Source: Burhinus oedicnemus (taxonomy: Eukaryota > Chordata > Aves > Charadriiformes > Burhinidae). From it: DNA of 64,000 nt. The notes beneath the pieces are model-generated. The model made no database searches. It was not told where the DNA came from and was given only the letters and a program-made list of their open reading frames with translations. Shown here in pieces: positions 51,091 through 64,000 of the stretch. A program made the position numbers and the translations under genes. Numbering within the stretch: the stretch's first letter is position 1; each line of letters starts with the position of its first letter. Where the stretch lies: NCBI GenBank assembly GCA_008921705.1, contig VFFE01007128.1:1256770-1320769 (forward strand), read 5' to 3'.

Positions 51091-53069
51091 CTGTGTTTGC
51101 AGAAATCTGTTTCTGTAAAAACCTCCCCCTGGGTAGTCTCTTGGTGTTGGATGGCAGCTTGTCTTCCTTCATTCCTTTTCCTGAATAACTGCAGGAAACT
51201 GATCTACATTAATTCATCCAGTTGCAACTATTGCTCACTTTATCCTTCACACTCCTACTTTGGAAGACATGCTGGGGAAGCCTATGCTTGCAAACAACTA
51301 GTATTTTTATGTACCTAGGGAAAATGAACTCCGCTTACTCTTTAGCTTTGGAATGGACCTGTAGCAGTGTTTTTGATTTATTGAAAAGTTCTTTAATATA
51401 TATATTTTGCTATAGTAGAAGAAGTGATCCTGGCCTTCCTCTAAGCCCAGAAATTGTGGATCTGAGCAGCCATTATAAAAGCCATATAGCTTGAGTGTAC
51501 TGGGAGCAGCTGGGATCGAGTTAACGTTCTCCATAACAGCCTGTATGGTCCTGTGTTTTGGATTTGTGGCTAGAAACATTGATAAAACACCAGTGTTTTG
51601 TGTATTGCTGAAGAGTGCTCACACAATGTCAAGGCTCTTTCTACACCAGCTAGGGTATCACTGTAGAGACTTGCATGCCATACGTAGGAACAACAAAATT
51701 ATAGATAAAGCGTTTGACAACATTGGGACTTACCATGTGTTGATGGTGCCAATGCCCTGGACAGAGCCTGCAGCAGCAGTAACCACCATTCAGTGCAGTA
51801 CTTCTGAGTTATTTCACATCCAAGTTTTAGATTATAGTGGATAACCACTCTTCTGCTCCACAGAAGGGGAAAGGACGAGAATCAGTTTGGGGCAGCTGGA
51901 AGATGACTGAAAGCACTGTACATCTCGAAGCAGATGTACAGAAGTGGACATTGGCCCTCATATACACAGCATTTAGCAGTGAAGGATCTTGCACTGTTGA
52001 TTCCACCCAAAGAATGAATACTGTTACTAATCCACTATCACTGCCATTTCATACAAAGCCCACTGATCCCCATTTATTAAATGACTAATATGTTCTTGAG
52101 AGTCTACAGAAGATGGAATGAGAGACAAACAAGAGGGCATCTCGGGTAAGTGGTGGATTAGAGTCTCCCCTGTGTGTGTGAAAATGATGAGAGAAGAGGC
52201 TGTTTCAGGAGAGCACACAGAGTTGTCATGATACCTTCCTCTCTGAATTGTTAAGACTCAGAGCATCTGTTCTGAAGGAAGGATGCAGATTTTCCAAATT
52301 TAGAAGTCCGTATAGAGTACATTTTCATCTCGATGCTTTCCTGTGGCAGTCAATTTAATTCCAGCTGACAGCAGGAGGAAATGATGTGTGTTGAATAAAC
52401 CTTATTATATGAAAAGTTTTCTCTTTTAATCTGCAATGTCTGCATTTCTGGGGGGGCAGGGAAGAACAAATTTAAAATAAACTATAAAGTTGTAATGTTT
52501 TGTAAGAAGTAATGTCACACAAAAACATTCAGAACCTTCTACATCGTATTGAAAAGTAGAAAACTAGTTTTATTTTAGAGAATTTGAGATGGACAAATCA
52601 GCTTCTGCTTCTATTAGATTGTTTTTATTTTTAAATTCTTATTTTGTATTATGGAGAGGACACACACAGAATTTGTTTAACATTTTTAATGGATGCACAC
52701 TAAGCTCTACCAGAACTGCCACTTCTATTCAAACAAAAGACAGACATAAGAAAGAAACAAAGGATAACAGTGACAGTTTTAACTCATTTCTAAGTCATCT
52801 TGTTTGTCAAATCAAAAGTGGATCAGTGTTGCCATGTTTAAAATGTGTTAAAAATATGGCAGTCTGCAAGTAAAAATAGTCCTTATCCTATGCCCAAAGC
52901 ATATTTGTATCCTGTTAGCCTCTCCCTCCTTAGCCTCAGAAAACCAAGGGACAGAAGTGTAACTAGTTGCCTGCTTTAAACACATGAGCTGTCCACTCAG
53001 CATCCTTAGGTAAAAATAGCTGTATATCCACATAAGCCCGTAAAAATAACGATACAGGCCAGTGAGCCA
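51091..53069. other. Single-copy non-coding DNA (no gene seen)
   Basis: Open frames reach 117 codons (plus strand, 51491-51844) but show no recognisable domain or conserved pattern. Composition is similar to the other single-copy stretches. Confidence 0.5.
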
Positions 53070-54358
53070 TCACAGAATCACGGAATTTTCAGAGTTGGAA
53101 GGGACCTCCAGAGATCATCTAGTCCAACTCCCCTGCTGATGCAGGAATGCCTAGAGCACATTACTCAGGACTGCATCCAGGCGGGTCTTGAAAATCTCCA
53201 GAGAAGGGGACTCCACAACGTCCCTGGGCAGCCTGTTCCAGTGCTCTGTCACCCTCACCGTAAAGAAGTTTTTTCTTGTGTTTGAATGGAACTTCCTATG
53301 TTCCAACTTGTGCCCGTTGCCCCTCGTCCTGTCACTGGGAACCACTGAAAAGAGTCTGCCTCCATCCTCCTTCAACCCACCCTGTAGATACTTAGAAGCA
53401 AGAAGAAGGTCTCCCCTCAGCCTTCTCTTCTGCAGGCTAAAGAGTCCCAGCTCTCTCAGCCTTTCCTCATAAGGGAGGTGCTCCAATCCCCCAATCATCT
53501 TTGTTGCCCTATGCTGGACTCTCTCCAGTAGTTCTCTGTCCCGCTTGAGCTGGGGAGCCCAGAGCTGGACCCAGTATTCCAGTTGTGGCCTCACCAGTGC
53601 AGAGTAGAGGGGGGAGAATGACCTGCCTCGACCTACTGGCCACACTCTTCCCTATGCAGCCCAGGATTCCACTGGCCTTCCTGGCGACAAGGGCACATTG
53701 CTGGCTCATGGATAATTTACTATCTCCCAGGACCCCCAGATCCTTCTCCTCAGAGCTGCTTTCCAGCAGGTCCACCCCTAACCTATATTGGTGCCTAGCA
53801 TTCTTCCTCCCCAGGTGCAGGACCCTACACTTGCTCTTGTTGAACCTCATTAGGTTCTTGTCTGCCCACCACTCCAGCCTGTCCAGGTCACGCTGGGTGG
53901 CAGTGCGGCCCTCTGGAGTGTCAGCCACTCCTCCCAGATTGGTATGGTCAGCAAACTTGCTGAGGATACACTCTGTTCCCTCATCTGGGTCGCTGATGAA
54001 TATATTGAATAAGATTGGACCGAGTATTGACCCCTGGGGGACGCTACTGGTTACAGTCCTCCAACTTGACACTGCTCCATTAATCACAACCCTCTGAGTT
54101 CTGTCACACAGCCAGCTCTCAATCCACCTTGCTGTCTCCTCATCTAGCCCACACTTCCTCAGCTTCCTAATGAGGATGTTATGGGAGACAGGGTCAAAAA
54201 CCTTGCTGAAGTCAAGGTAGATGACATCTACTGCTTTCCCCTCATCCGGCCAACCAGTTATAACATCATAGAAGGCTATCAGAGTGGTCAAGCATGATTT
54301 ACCCTCGGTAAATCTGTGTTGACCACTTCCAATAACTTCCTGTTCTTCAATGTGTTTG
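53070..54358 (-). mobile_element. 5'-truncated CR1 LINE, 3' 1.3 kb
   Basis: The minus strand carries the second half of ORF2 from just before reverse transcriptase motif A, the ORF2 stop at 53151-53153, and a 3' UTR containing GTTGGACTAGATGATCTC. It ends with ATTCCGTGATTCTGTG at about 53070. Similarity stops abruptly near 54358, the 5' truncation typical of incomplete reverse transcription. The 3' UTR and many coding positions differ from the copy at 44.9 kb, so the two probably derive from different subfamilies. Confidence 0.93.
53151..54357 (-). pseudogene. CR1 ORF2 fragment (reverse transcriptase C-terminal part), dead
   Basis: The first part (54357 to about 53610) encodes [12 protein letters not shown], motif [23 protein letters not shown] and motif C. 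Motif C reads FADHTN in place of FADDTK, so the second catalytic Asp is His and polymerase activity would be lost. A run of six G on the plus strand at 53609-53614 holds one extra base compared with what the frame needs, shifting the frame. The second part continues in another frame (53645-53151) through [19 protein letters not shown] and [13 protein letters not shown] to the normal end [10 protein letters not shown]. The start, endonuclease and reverse transcriptase N-terminus are missing by truncation. Confidence 0.9.
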
Positions 54359-57300
54359 AAGCTCTATCAAGCTGAAGAGTGGCTAGATAAACGCGGTTAA
54401 GAACCTGAAAACACTTTAAAAGAATTTCCTGTGGCAGTTGTGAACAGCAAGTGCATTTAGGAAGACTTTCAAGCAATTTGTAAAGAGAAGAAAGGATCAA
54501 GTTAACAATACATGTTGTTGCTCAGCTATTGTGACAGGGGTAGTCCCTGAAGTAATAGCCAGACCTGTGCAAAGCAAACTGCTGTGAAGTATGTAAAGCG
54601 ACCATGGAATAAAAAAGTGAGTAGTGTTGAAGCATATCCCTTGACCTCCTACAAGAAGATATTTCATGTTTTCTTCTGTCAAAAGGTTTGTTTCTATCGC
54701 AGATATTTCTCTTGACCATTCAAGAGGCTTGGGTACTGAGGAACACAGGTCACACTGAAAACTGGCTATGTTTTAGATAGAAACTTGAGAAGTATAAACA
54801 ACTTTTCAAATAATATCCGTTGTTGTTAATCTTACAGCCAAAGGCTGTGCAGATTATTGTCATAATAAATTTACAAAAGCTAATCCCAGCTGTGAGCTCA
54901 GATCAAGGATGAGCACCTTGTTACTACGTATTTTAACTGGAATAGGAGACCAATGAAGGGAAGAAAGGACTTGCTGGATCACCAGTTTTCTTTTTAATGT
55001 ATACTGGCTTGGCACGTGGATGCTAACACATTATTCTGTAAAAACCTCACACAGGACTGACTGGCTCTAAACCAGCTTGGATTCACAGTACATCCTTACA
55101 TGCTTGTCTGTTCTTTGAACTTAAAGATTCTCCTCTTTTCCTGAAGGTCTCATAGCTCCAGTCAAATCTTATTGCATCTAGAGAAAAGAGTGTAGTGCTT
55201 TTTTTTATTTCAAAGGTATTCTTCATTACAGACATGGCTGCCAAACTGTGAGTGGAGTTTATTGCCCCAAAGGTAAATATTTAACTCCATGTTATCTCAC
55301 TTAGACTTTACTCATTAAGATTCACTATTGATCTTAGCAAAAGTCAACAACTGTTTATGTTTGGTAGCTTACAGAATTGTATGGAGATGGATAGACTTAT
55401 TTTTGTCAGTTTGTTCTTTTCCACCATTTTGAAGATATCATGATTCAAATTGCTGCTGTAGGTTCTTCGTCCCTGAGTTCTGAGAAAAAAGCCCTCTGCC
55501 TTAACCAGAATATTTTTCATGAGAAGTCAATAAAAACTATGCAGTAGGTGCACCAAGAACAAAACCAATTAATAGAGTACTGCAAGTATTGGAGGTACCT
55601 TTGGAGATATGAAATGATAGTAATTTTGTTTGGTAATATGGATTTCTCTTTACTGCTAGGTTACCTTGAGTGATGTTTCAGAGCGTCCTAACTTGAGGTC
55701 TTTCTACACTCAAAAGCCATTAACCTGAGTACTGCAGTGACATTTTGCATTGGAAATGGCTGCTACAGGGAAGACTGGATCTTGAATCAGCACCAATTGT
55801 CAGCTATTTCCGTGAGTACCAAAGGCAGACACTAGTTGAATGTTTTTAATCCTTCCCGTCTCCTTCCCATAAAGCACCAGCCATTTCTCTAATTATTAAA
55901 GGGGAAAGGGTATATAATAGCAATTTTACTAGAGTATAAAGAGAGATGTAGCACTTGAACTGTCACAAGAGGTGCAATTAATTATTATACTAGCACTGAC
56001 CTTTATGTCAGTTTACTGTATGGCTTTTTACTGAAGTTAACCTTACTGAAGAGAAATACCCTGAGTATCTGGGTTCAGTTAACTGTGTAGTGAAAGGAAA
56101 CATTATGAAATTGCCCCATTCCAAAGCCAGGCATTGAAAGAAAATCTACCTCTTACACATTTTGAAGTATTCAGATAGCAAAAGTGGTATCCGCAGACCT
56201 TAAACTGATATCCAGCCTTCAGAAAATTGTGTTCAAATACCATATCTAATGGCAAAGCTTGCGAAAAAAGGGAAGATGTGTTAGATTAGACCTTTGCTGA
56301 TGCAATACCATATTTTGTTAGCTATTGTTTCCTTGAATTCAGCCAAAAGATGTTGATCATATTAAATAGCGGTAACTGTATCCTTAATATTCTATACCAC
56401 TCTATGCCATATACATATTTTTATGCAGCTCAAAGATCTCTAATAGTTTTCAGGCCTGCAATGTAGATCTGCAGTAAGTTTCTTTATGAGTTTTCTTTCA
56501 TTTGTGAAAAGGAAACCCAGTAAAAGACAGCATACCTAAAAGTAACTAGCTTTTCCCATCTTCATCTTAGTATGTGGATTTTATTTCATAGCAATTTTCT
56601 AATGCTACAGTTTAAATATTCATTTGCTTTTTTTCTGCTATTCTGACTCTCTCTCAAATAAACAGGTGGAATAGAAATGAGCCTAAACCAACCACACAGT
56701 AGATTAAAGCCAAAAATAATGGAAACTGAACCTGAAGAACATTTCTAGCTATCACTCCTCATGGATTTACCCATCATCACCCAGGTCTGTTGCACAGTCA
56801 ATTATTATTGTGGCAATCCGTAGTTCACTTACACAGGTGTTTATGGATTTTTTTTTAAAAGTCACCAGTCCTTTTCTGCATTAATTCACTCAAAAACATT
56901 AATATTCCACCTGTAAAGATACTACTAAGCCATATAGCTCCTGAAGCTCCAAGAAAATATTAAGGGTTGGGCTGTAGGTTTCTGAATATGGATTTCTGAA
57001 TAGTTGCCAATAGTTGCCCATATATTGAGCACATTCTCTACTCCAAAATAGCAGTGGGAAAATACAAACAAGTAAGACATGGAGCTATATAGAGAGGGAA
57101 TAACTAGTGTTGGTGTAATCTGCAGGAATTCAATATAAATAATTTCTTTTGAAGCTGCATATATGTCTCCCTATTGTACAGATTTTGTCATTTTCAAATA
57201 CAATCCAACAAAAGTCAGATGAGGAGGAGGAGGAGGATTTTCCAGCAGGTAAAGGGCAGGATTTGTCTTATTTGAATGAACTATCATTGCTGCCACTAAG

Positions 57301-60300
57301 GTTTTTTTCTAGGAGGGGATACTGCTAGAACTCTACACTGGAAACAGTGGGGTAAAACTGGGTCTGTGTAAAACACCACGCTGAACGCACCTCACTTTAA
57401 TTCCTGCAGCACCAAATAGTCCAAAGATTGATACTGTGTTCTTTATGTTACAGTCTGTTCAGGAGCCTTATTATCCAAGTCACTACCTGAGCCATTTCCG
57501 ATGAATTTGGGGGTGAAGAGTTTCCATTGCAAAATCTGATAGAAACAGCATCTGGGAACCTGTGACTTTTTCCAAACACACGGTGTGTTCAGGGCCTATA
57601 TTGGGGCAATACATTAATGTCCTTTTACACGCAGTGTAAAAAGATCTTTAATTACACTACCAAGCATCTAAATGTTATGACAAGGGCTCTTATGGACATA
57701 TATAGAGGCAACATGTACCTTTAGACTGTGAAGGAAATATCTGTCCCTACCCAGCTCACAAAGACTACAAAGAAAAATCAAGATATGAAAAACAAAGAAA
57801 AAATTATCAGATATAAACACTGTTCATTTTCCCCTTACTCTTTAATGAAAAAAAATTAAAATCCTTCATGCTAAGTTCAAATTAAACAAGGTAGGAAGTG
57901 TGTATAGGTGATAATCATCTTCTCTGTTCCCTGTTGTTTCTTGCTTAGGACCAGGCATTTCCATTTGGGCTTCCACTCTTTAGGAACTTTCTCCATTTCA
58001 GCAGCCTAGAGGCCTCCAGTTACGTGTTTGCAGAGTTAGAAACAAAACAGAGTCACCAGATAGGGATAAGGATTTTGACTAGAGCTTCATTTAGAAAGAC
58101 AGTATAGATTGTATTGAGACGAGGGAAGGGCCATGTAAGTCAAAAGATGCTGTTTGCCTGAGACCTTGGCAAACTTCAGCAACTGCGGTCATGGTGCTCT
58201 GACCTGAGAGTGGAACTGAAGAAATATCTGATTTGTTGTATGATGTTTGTTCGAATGTCCAGCACCTTCTTCTCATTCACAGTAATTGGGGTCCTTAATT
58301 ATGCATATGTATTTTCCTTGGGTTTGCAGTATCTCATTAGCTGAATTTTGTTTGCTTTAATTATTAAGAAGTAGCTTTGAAATGGAATGTGCTCTTTGCA
58401 AATGTGACCTTGCATGGCTATGAGCTAGAAACTACTGCTACCTGAACTGTCAGTTACCTCCACAACAGGAACTCTGCCTGCTGGGTTCTGTAATTTAGGA
58501 AGCAGAAACTTTCCAAATACAAAATTTGAGTTCTTGAGCAATGGCTCATAGAAGTTCCCAGCTCTATCGTTTGCAACACATAAGTGTACATTTCTATACA
58601 AAAAGAAAAAAAACAAGGAAAAATGGACAAAATTAAATGAAGCAGAAATGAAACATTTTAATAAATGCTTTTTTACATTATCAGATTTTATTTGCTTGTG
58701 GCTGTTTGATAGTGGACAAAAACCATACCCAAATAACAACAGACTGTAAAAAATTGCAAAATCTTAATGCTTTGTTAATTGCTTTATAGTTGTAGTATAT
58801 TTGTGCAGAGGTCAACCGCAGAGGTCTTTATTCAAACCAGCAGAACTAACTTTCATGGCTATGCAAGCAGAAAAAATCACTTCTTAATATATAAAAATAA
58901 TTTTTGCTCCTAATATACACAGTATCATTAACTTATTCTAGGTTCCAAAAATCAGTGATGGTAAGAAGGTTGCAATAGTTTCAAACAGGACTTCAGTGAA
59001 CCTATATAATTCACAGTAGGAAGAGTTCTGACAAGCCCAACAATAAATTCCTTTGATTTAAAATAACGGGGTTTTTTCAGCTTGTAAGGAGTAAAGGAAA
59101 TTGAGTCTCTTCGATTACCATCTGTGTAAAAATTGCTACTCAGATTCTGAGTTTCTTACCAAGGGACTGAAATAAGTGGGACTATGTAAAGCTAAGCAGA
59201 GACATGGTTCATGTTTTCCTGTTTTCTTGGGTCAGGGCTCTGCTGTAAAATGGAACAATTCTTCTAAAACAAAACCTTTCTCACTGAGATCAGATAAAAA
59301 TTATTCTGACTTGCACGAACAACTTTTTGCATCATGCTACAGATGAAATGTACAGCCTTTCAGATCAACAGTGTAGCCAAACATGACAATTCATGGCAGA
59401 AGTCCAGATAACCCACAAAATCTATCCTAAAAAAAAATTTAAAAAAATAACTGCACCTTGTCTGTTTGCACATTATAAGCAGCCTTTTGAAAATATTTTA
59501 ACCAAGTATAATTCAAATATTCTAGTGACAGTTCATTAAAACTAATTCTGTCTTGTAACATAAAATACTGTGAAACTATTAACACAGATATTAGTGGCAA
59601 ATTTACAGGACAATCAGATAAAATATACATCACACGTATATTGATAAATAATCTTTTGGAACTCTTATTTCAGGATATTATTATATCTGCAGCTTAAATT
59701 AATTTCTGTTGCTACAGAAACACATTTTTGTGCTGTGCTGCATGAATCATAAAGCTATGTGTCTTACACGTGTATTAAGCTGTGGGTCTCGTTGACATTG
59801 ACTTAGTTCAAATATTGCCACAAGAGATAATAGTACAAGTTCTGAGAGTTTAATATACACAGATTAAGGGCCTGATTCATCCAGGTATTTAACACAAGAG
59901 CAGACTCATTTGAAGCAAGCAGGACTACCTAAATTGTTAAAATAAAGCAAAGTACTTAACATCTGAAATTGAGATCTAAAATAGGAATCGGGAAATAGAT
60001 CTCTAACTGCAGTCCTCTAAACCTGTCTGTTATACCATTCAAATTTGCCTTAATTAGGAATTAACATTGTTATTTGAAGTTGAGAATTTCTAGGTCCCTT
60101 TTTTTTTTTGGTAGCTGGTACAGTTTTTGCTATGCATATTTTAAAATGCAAATTAAAATCAAATTTTAGGTAGAAGAAATGCCAGCTCAGCACCTGTCTC
60201 CTAGTGCCAACTGCACAGAGCCCAGGGGAAAGGGCAAAATGAAGACCCACTGGCCATGGAGAGGAATCCGAGCTGCAGACCATATGGTCTCTGTTTATAC

Positions 60301-63300
60301 TCTTTTTCTACAGAATTGCAGGTTATTTTCCAAATATTACTAATTTTTGTCCCTCAGAGTCCCTAGAACAGACAAGTTATCAAATCAAAACTCTTGCTAA
60401 AAAATGGTATGTTTGTAGAAAGAGATACCATAATAGTAGAATAGTTAGAGTATTTAATTTATTGGTTTTACTCTGAAAAATAAAAAAGGAAATCTTCCCT
60501 TTCCCGCAAATCTGCCTGAAACACTGCTGAGAAGGCTTAAAACTTAAAAAAAACCCTTATTTTTAAGGTTTTCTTTTTCCATAGCCACATTTGGAATGTA
60601 TCTTCTCTGGGAAATCAGTGGAGAACCACAGGATGAATCTCCAACGTGTGCACTGTGCAGTTTAAGCTCTCTTAGACGTGGACAAACCCAATCGGACACT
60701 AGGGACTCTTCGTGAAAGACAAATGAAACTGCTTATGAAATCCATGCAGAATAGCTGATGTACTCTTTTTATTCAATTCACAGGTTATTTACATTAATTA
60801 TCCTTTATCCCAGTGCTTGTCTATGCACATCAACAGTTCACATGATGGTACAGTGGGAAGAATAATTCCCACTTGTTTGAATCATTGATTCTTTTAAAAA
60901 AAAATCCACATTTTTCTTTCCAACACATCGTGAGAGAATCAGTCAGACTCCAACATGGTGTTCAATGCAATGACGTCCTCACATCCACACAGAATGTATG
61001 CAGCTCTCAAAATCTTTAAAAAACAGAAGTGCACTGTTTCATTCTGGAGGAACATTTTCTGTAACTGGGAAGTCTCAGCATACGGCAAGTACCTCAAGCC
61101 TGGTTTTCTCTGGACAAGTTCCTGTGCTGTGACGTTTCCTTCCCTTCCCAAACCAACTGAGTCCCCGACGTCTTATGTGAGGACGTGACCTGAGTGGATA
61201 AGGCAATGATTTTTTTAATCATTGTTAGAGTCCCTCTAAGGGTGCAGCCATTATGCTACATTGATACTCATTTTCTGAGGATTTAAAAGACCATTGCCAC
61301 TGATACAGCATTAGAGCAACTGTCAAATTCACTTAGTTGCTGAATCCTTTATAAGTAAAGCCATATAAAGGCTTTCAACATCTCTTCTACATCCTTGCAA
61401 TTGCTTCTGAGGCTCTCTGTTAATTTCAGTACTTGCTGTATCTTGATCTACCTTGAGGCATCAATTCTAGAATTGACATTTACCCCATCAAGAAAGTTGG
61501 TTTTTTCCAGGACATAAAATCACATCTAAAAGCTATGATCCATCTTCTGATACAATACATATTAGTTAAATTTCAGAGATTTTTTCTTCTGTATTAAACA
61601 TTAAGCAATTAAATAGATAGTTCAGATTAAAATAAAAAGATCGTGCAGGAACTGAAAAAATATTGGAAATATCCCAGGCATTCAGGAGCTACCAAGTGAA
61701 TATTCTGCTTCTGTGAAAACTGTTAATTCCTTTTAGGTATTTTTGAGCATTTGTAAGCACACTGAGATTCAGTAATCTCAGATTCTATATGTTTTGTGCA
61801 TATACTGCCGTTTTATTCTTTAGAATTACTGGCGTTTTTGGAAAAAAATCCAGAAAATGAAAATAACAGTGAGGCCAATCAGCTGAGCCACTGATTAAAT
61901 CTGTGTTTAGATACAGCAAGATATCCCTTTAATTTTGTAATAATTTGTTTAGGAAATTCACAAGCAATATTAAAGCATATGGTAGAACATACGGCCATCA
62001 GGCTTCACCATATGGCTGAGCCCTGACTCTACCCTATTAGCCATCTATCCAGAGGCTAAATCAGGGCTGGAGTAACTTACGATGCTCAGTGTTGGAGAGT
62101 TTGCAATCCAGACCAGATCTATCTCTTTAGGTGGTTCTGCAATTGTTGAGCTGAAGTTTATCCCCTGTCCCAGCCCTGCTGCAATTATCAGCTGTTCTAA
62201 TAGGGAAAACTGCTGGTTATGGAAGAAGCAGAGCTCTACCTAGCCTAATGTGTAGAGGTTGTCAGGAAACAGAATTTCTTCTGAAGCCTATGAAAGAAAC
62301 ATCGGGGTTTTTTCCAGAGATTACTTAGGGAGGATATTTGACACTTTTCTGAAAGGAAGAAATGCAAATGGGTTCAAATGGTTGAACCACCTCAGGTCTA
62401 AAAAAATTTGGAACTCATGAAAACATAAACATAGCTGATGGTTCTGGTTCAGTTGCACAACTGTTCTTGCTAAAGTTAAATGTACACAGGCTTCTCTTTC
62501 CCCAAAACAAATAGGGTGGAGCTGAGAGTTTCAAAGAATCCTGTTTAACTTCAAGCCAGCTATTCTATCCCTATCTGAGTGTAAATGAGAAATAGCTGTT
62601 GAGCTATCTTTAAAAAGCACTATCTTCACTCATCCCAAACTCATCAGATCAGCCCTAGACACTGAAGGCATAAGGGAGAATAATTGGTCAGACCTGAGGA
62701 GTGCGGACTTTTTTTGCAGTCGTAATATTGCTATGTGTGCTCAGGGGACCAATTTCTTCTTCTGGTTAAAGCACAAAATGCAGCCTATTCAGCTATTAGC
62801 GCTATTGTAACAAGAAACATATAGAGGCCACTGTTCTTATCTCAAGTGAAAGTCCTCATTCTGGATTTCCTAAAAACCTTTTTTGTTCAAATAGAGATGG
62901 AGCAATAAGTGGGAACATTTGTTTTGTGAATATATAACAAAACTAAAATAGGAAGCGTAAGGACAGCAAATGAGAAGAAAGCATTCCTTGAGTTAAGGCT
63001 GTCAAAGCACCTTTTGTGGTCTTGTAAATGAAAGCTTATTCAGCTATTTCTTCTCCAATTGAATATATGTAGTCTCCATAGCAACAGCCATTTTGTAAGA
63101 TGCACATATTTCATGATGTTCCAGATATTGAGCAGCTAACTAAAAGGGAAGGGGAAATGCCATAACCATAACACAGAGTACTTTCTAGGGAAAGAAGCAG
63201 TACCTACTGCCACAGAGCAACAATTTTCCTGACAGTAATGCTAATTTTAAGAGTTTTTTCTTTTTTAAAAAAAAATTATGCATTTCCTTCTCAGTCCCTG

Positions 63301-63811
63301 TTCAGCTGTTTTGTGTGATGAGCTGTGAATTTTAAAAGAGAATTTTACATATAAAATTTAATTTTATGTTTTGCAAGTCATGATGTCACAAAGCTAGATC
63401 TGCAGCAGGTCAAAGTCCTTTTTCAATCACTGAAATCACTGCAGAGATACTAGGTTAGAAGAGCTGAGGCTCTGCAGTCAATCTGTTATCAACACACTGG
63501 TAAAAGCAATTGAAAAATAGTGTTTCTGTAGCACAGCTGTTTGTCACAGCTCAGTAGGTGCTGTGGAAGGGAAAGAATGCAACAGCTACCCAGAAAAGAT
63601 TTTAAAACTTATTTTGATAATTATGTTTGTCATCAATCATAAGAGGACTAAATGCCTTTTCTACACAGTGCCAATACACAACTGGTATAGCATGTAGCAG
63701 ATAGCAGTAAGAGTGGAGTTGATCCAAGCCCCAGCATTATGGAGAGAAGGGTTTTGACACAAATGTGGGTACTACATCTGTATTTATAATTTAAACCCCA
63801 CCCAATATTTT
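54359..63811. other. Single-copy non-coding DNA (no gene seen)
   Basis: AT-rich, with open frames of at most 104 codons (minus strand, 58425-58739) and no recognisable domain. A short (GAG)5 microsatellite lies at 57221-57236. The stretch from GGGCCTGATTCATCC at 59868 to about 59992 recalls old short amniote repeats beginning GGGCCTGATTC, but the matching inverted end is weak, so it is reported only as a finding. Confidence 0.55.
57221..57236. repeat. (GAG)5 microsatellite
   Basis: Five uninterrupted GAG triplets preceded by ATCTGACTTTTG on the opposite strand. No open frame of note crosses it. Confidence 0.85.
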
Positions 63812-63869
63812 ATCATAGATTCACGGAATGGTTTGTGTTAGAAGGGACCTTTAAAGATCATCTAGTCCT
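63812..63869 (-). mobile_element. CR1 LINE 3' tail fragment
   Basis: Plus-strand TCATAGATTCACGGAATGG, then GAAGGGACCTTTAAAGATCA and TCTAGTCC, is the reverse complement of a CR1 3' terminus. About 58 bases are recognisable; the rest has decayed or the copy was truncated almost completely. The CTTTAAAGATC variant of the core differs from both larger copies, suggesting a third subfamily. Confidence 0.8.
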
Positions 63870-64000
63870 TTGCAAGAGCCTGACCCTGTAAATCTAGTGG
63901 CAACATAAATCCTGATGTAAACCTGCAGCAGTGTAGAGAGGGAACACTAGACATGGATTTTGGTCAGCATTTCTGAAGGCAGTTTTCTCTGACAGTCTTT
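63870..64000. other. Window end, nothing recognised
   Basis: About 130 bases of unassigned sequence after the CR1 tail. Confidence 0.5.

Noticed and set aside
50768..51172. 134-codon open frame on the minus strand, Pro/Ser/Phe-rich
   Set aside because: It is a direct product of the 52-bp minisatellite; the peptide periodicity follows the DNA repeat.
53585..54097. 170-codon open frame on the plus strand
   Set aside because: Antisense shadow of CR1 ORF2; the same holds for the plus-strand frames between 45029 and 46495.

Overview
The window looks like avian nuclear DNA from a gene-poor, AT-rich interval. The evidence is repeat content. There are several CR1 LINE copies with the family's 3' end (the (ATTCTRTG)n-type terminus after a TTGGACTAGATGAT-type core), one of them nearly full length. 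There is also a solo LTR that I recognise from memory as a common bird ERV family. I found no host protein-coding exon, rRNA, tRNA, CRISPR array or bacterial-type operon. The species cannot be named from this sequence.

Layout. 1-31.8 kb: single-copy non-coding DNA holding a 45-base T tract, short microsatellites, an 88-bp palindromic relic (about 16.3 kb), an old CR1 3' end on the plus strand (about 17.8 kb) and an uncharacterised promoter-like stretch (about 26.7-27.6 kb). 31.8-33.0 kb: a solo LTR on the plus strand with a GC-rich internal block repeating every 45-52 bp. 34.7-35.3 kb: a decayed, older CR1/L3-like LINE fragment on the plus strand. 44.9-48.9 kb: the main feature, a CR1 of about 4 kb on the minus strand with most of ORF1 (GDSL esterase-like) and all of ORF2 (endonuclease plus reverse transcriptase). 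The 5' half carries at least six nonsense codons and two frameshifts, while the last 728 codons, including the whole reverse transcriptase, are still open. 49.4 kb: an 82-bp element with 13-bp inverted ends. 50.6-51.1 kb: a diverged minisatellite of about 52 bp with one unit inverted. 53.1-54.4 kb: a second, 5'-truncated CR1 on the minus strand with a broken catalytic motif. 63.8 kb: a short CR1 3' tail on the minus strand.

No genes here work together as a system. The only protein-coding logic is the CR1 retrotransposition machinery, now broken: ORF1 (RNA-binding/esterase protein) and ORF2 (target-nicking endonuclease and reverse transcriptase), followed by the short 3' UTR the transcriptase recognises. 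Nearly all other open frames are short, lack recognisable domains and look like chance openings in AT-rich DNA or antisense shadows of repeats. I did not find a convincing undescribed system. The best second looks are the uneven decay of the large CR1, the inverted minisatellite unit, the T-tract expansion inside a local duplication, and the promoter-like block near 27 kb.
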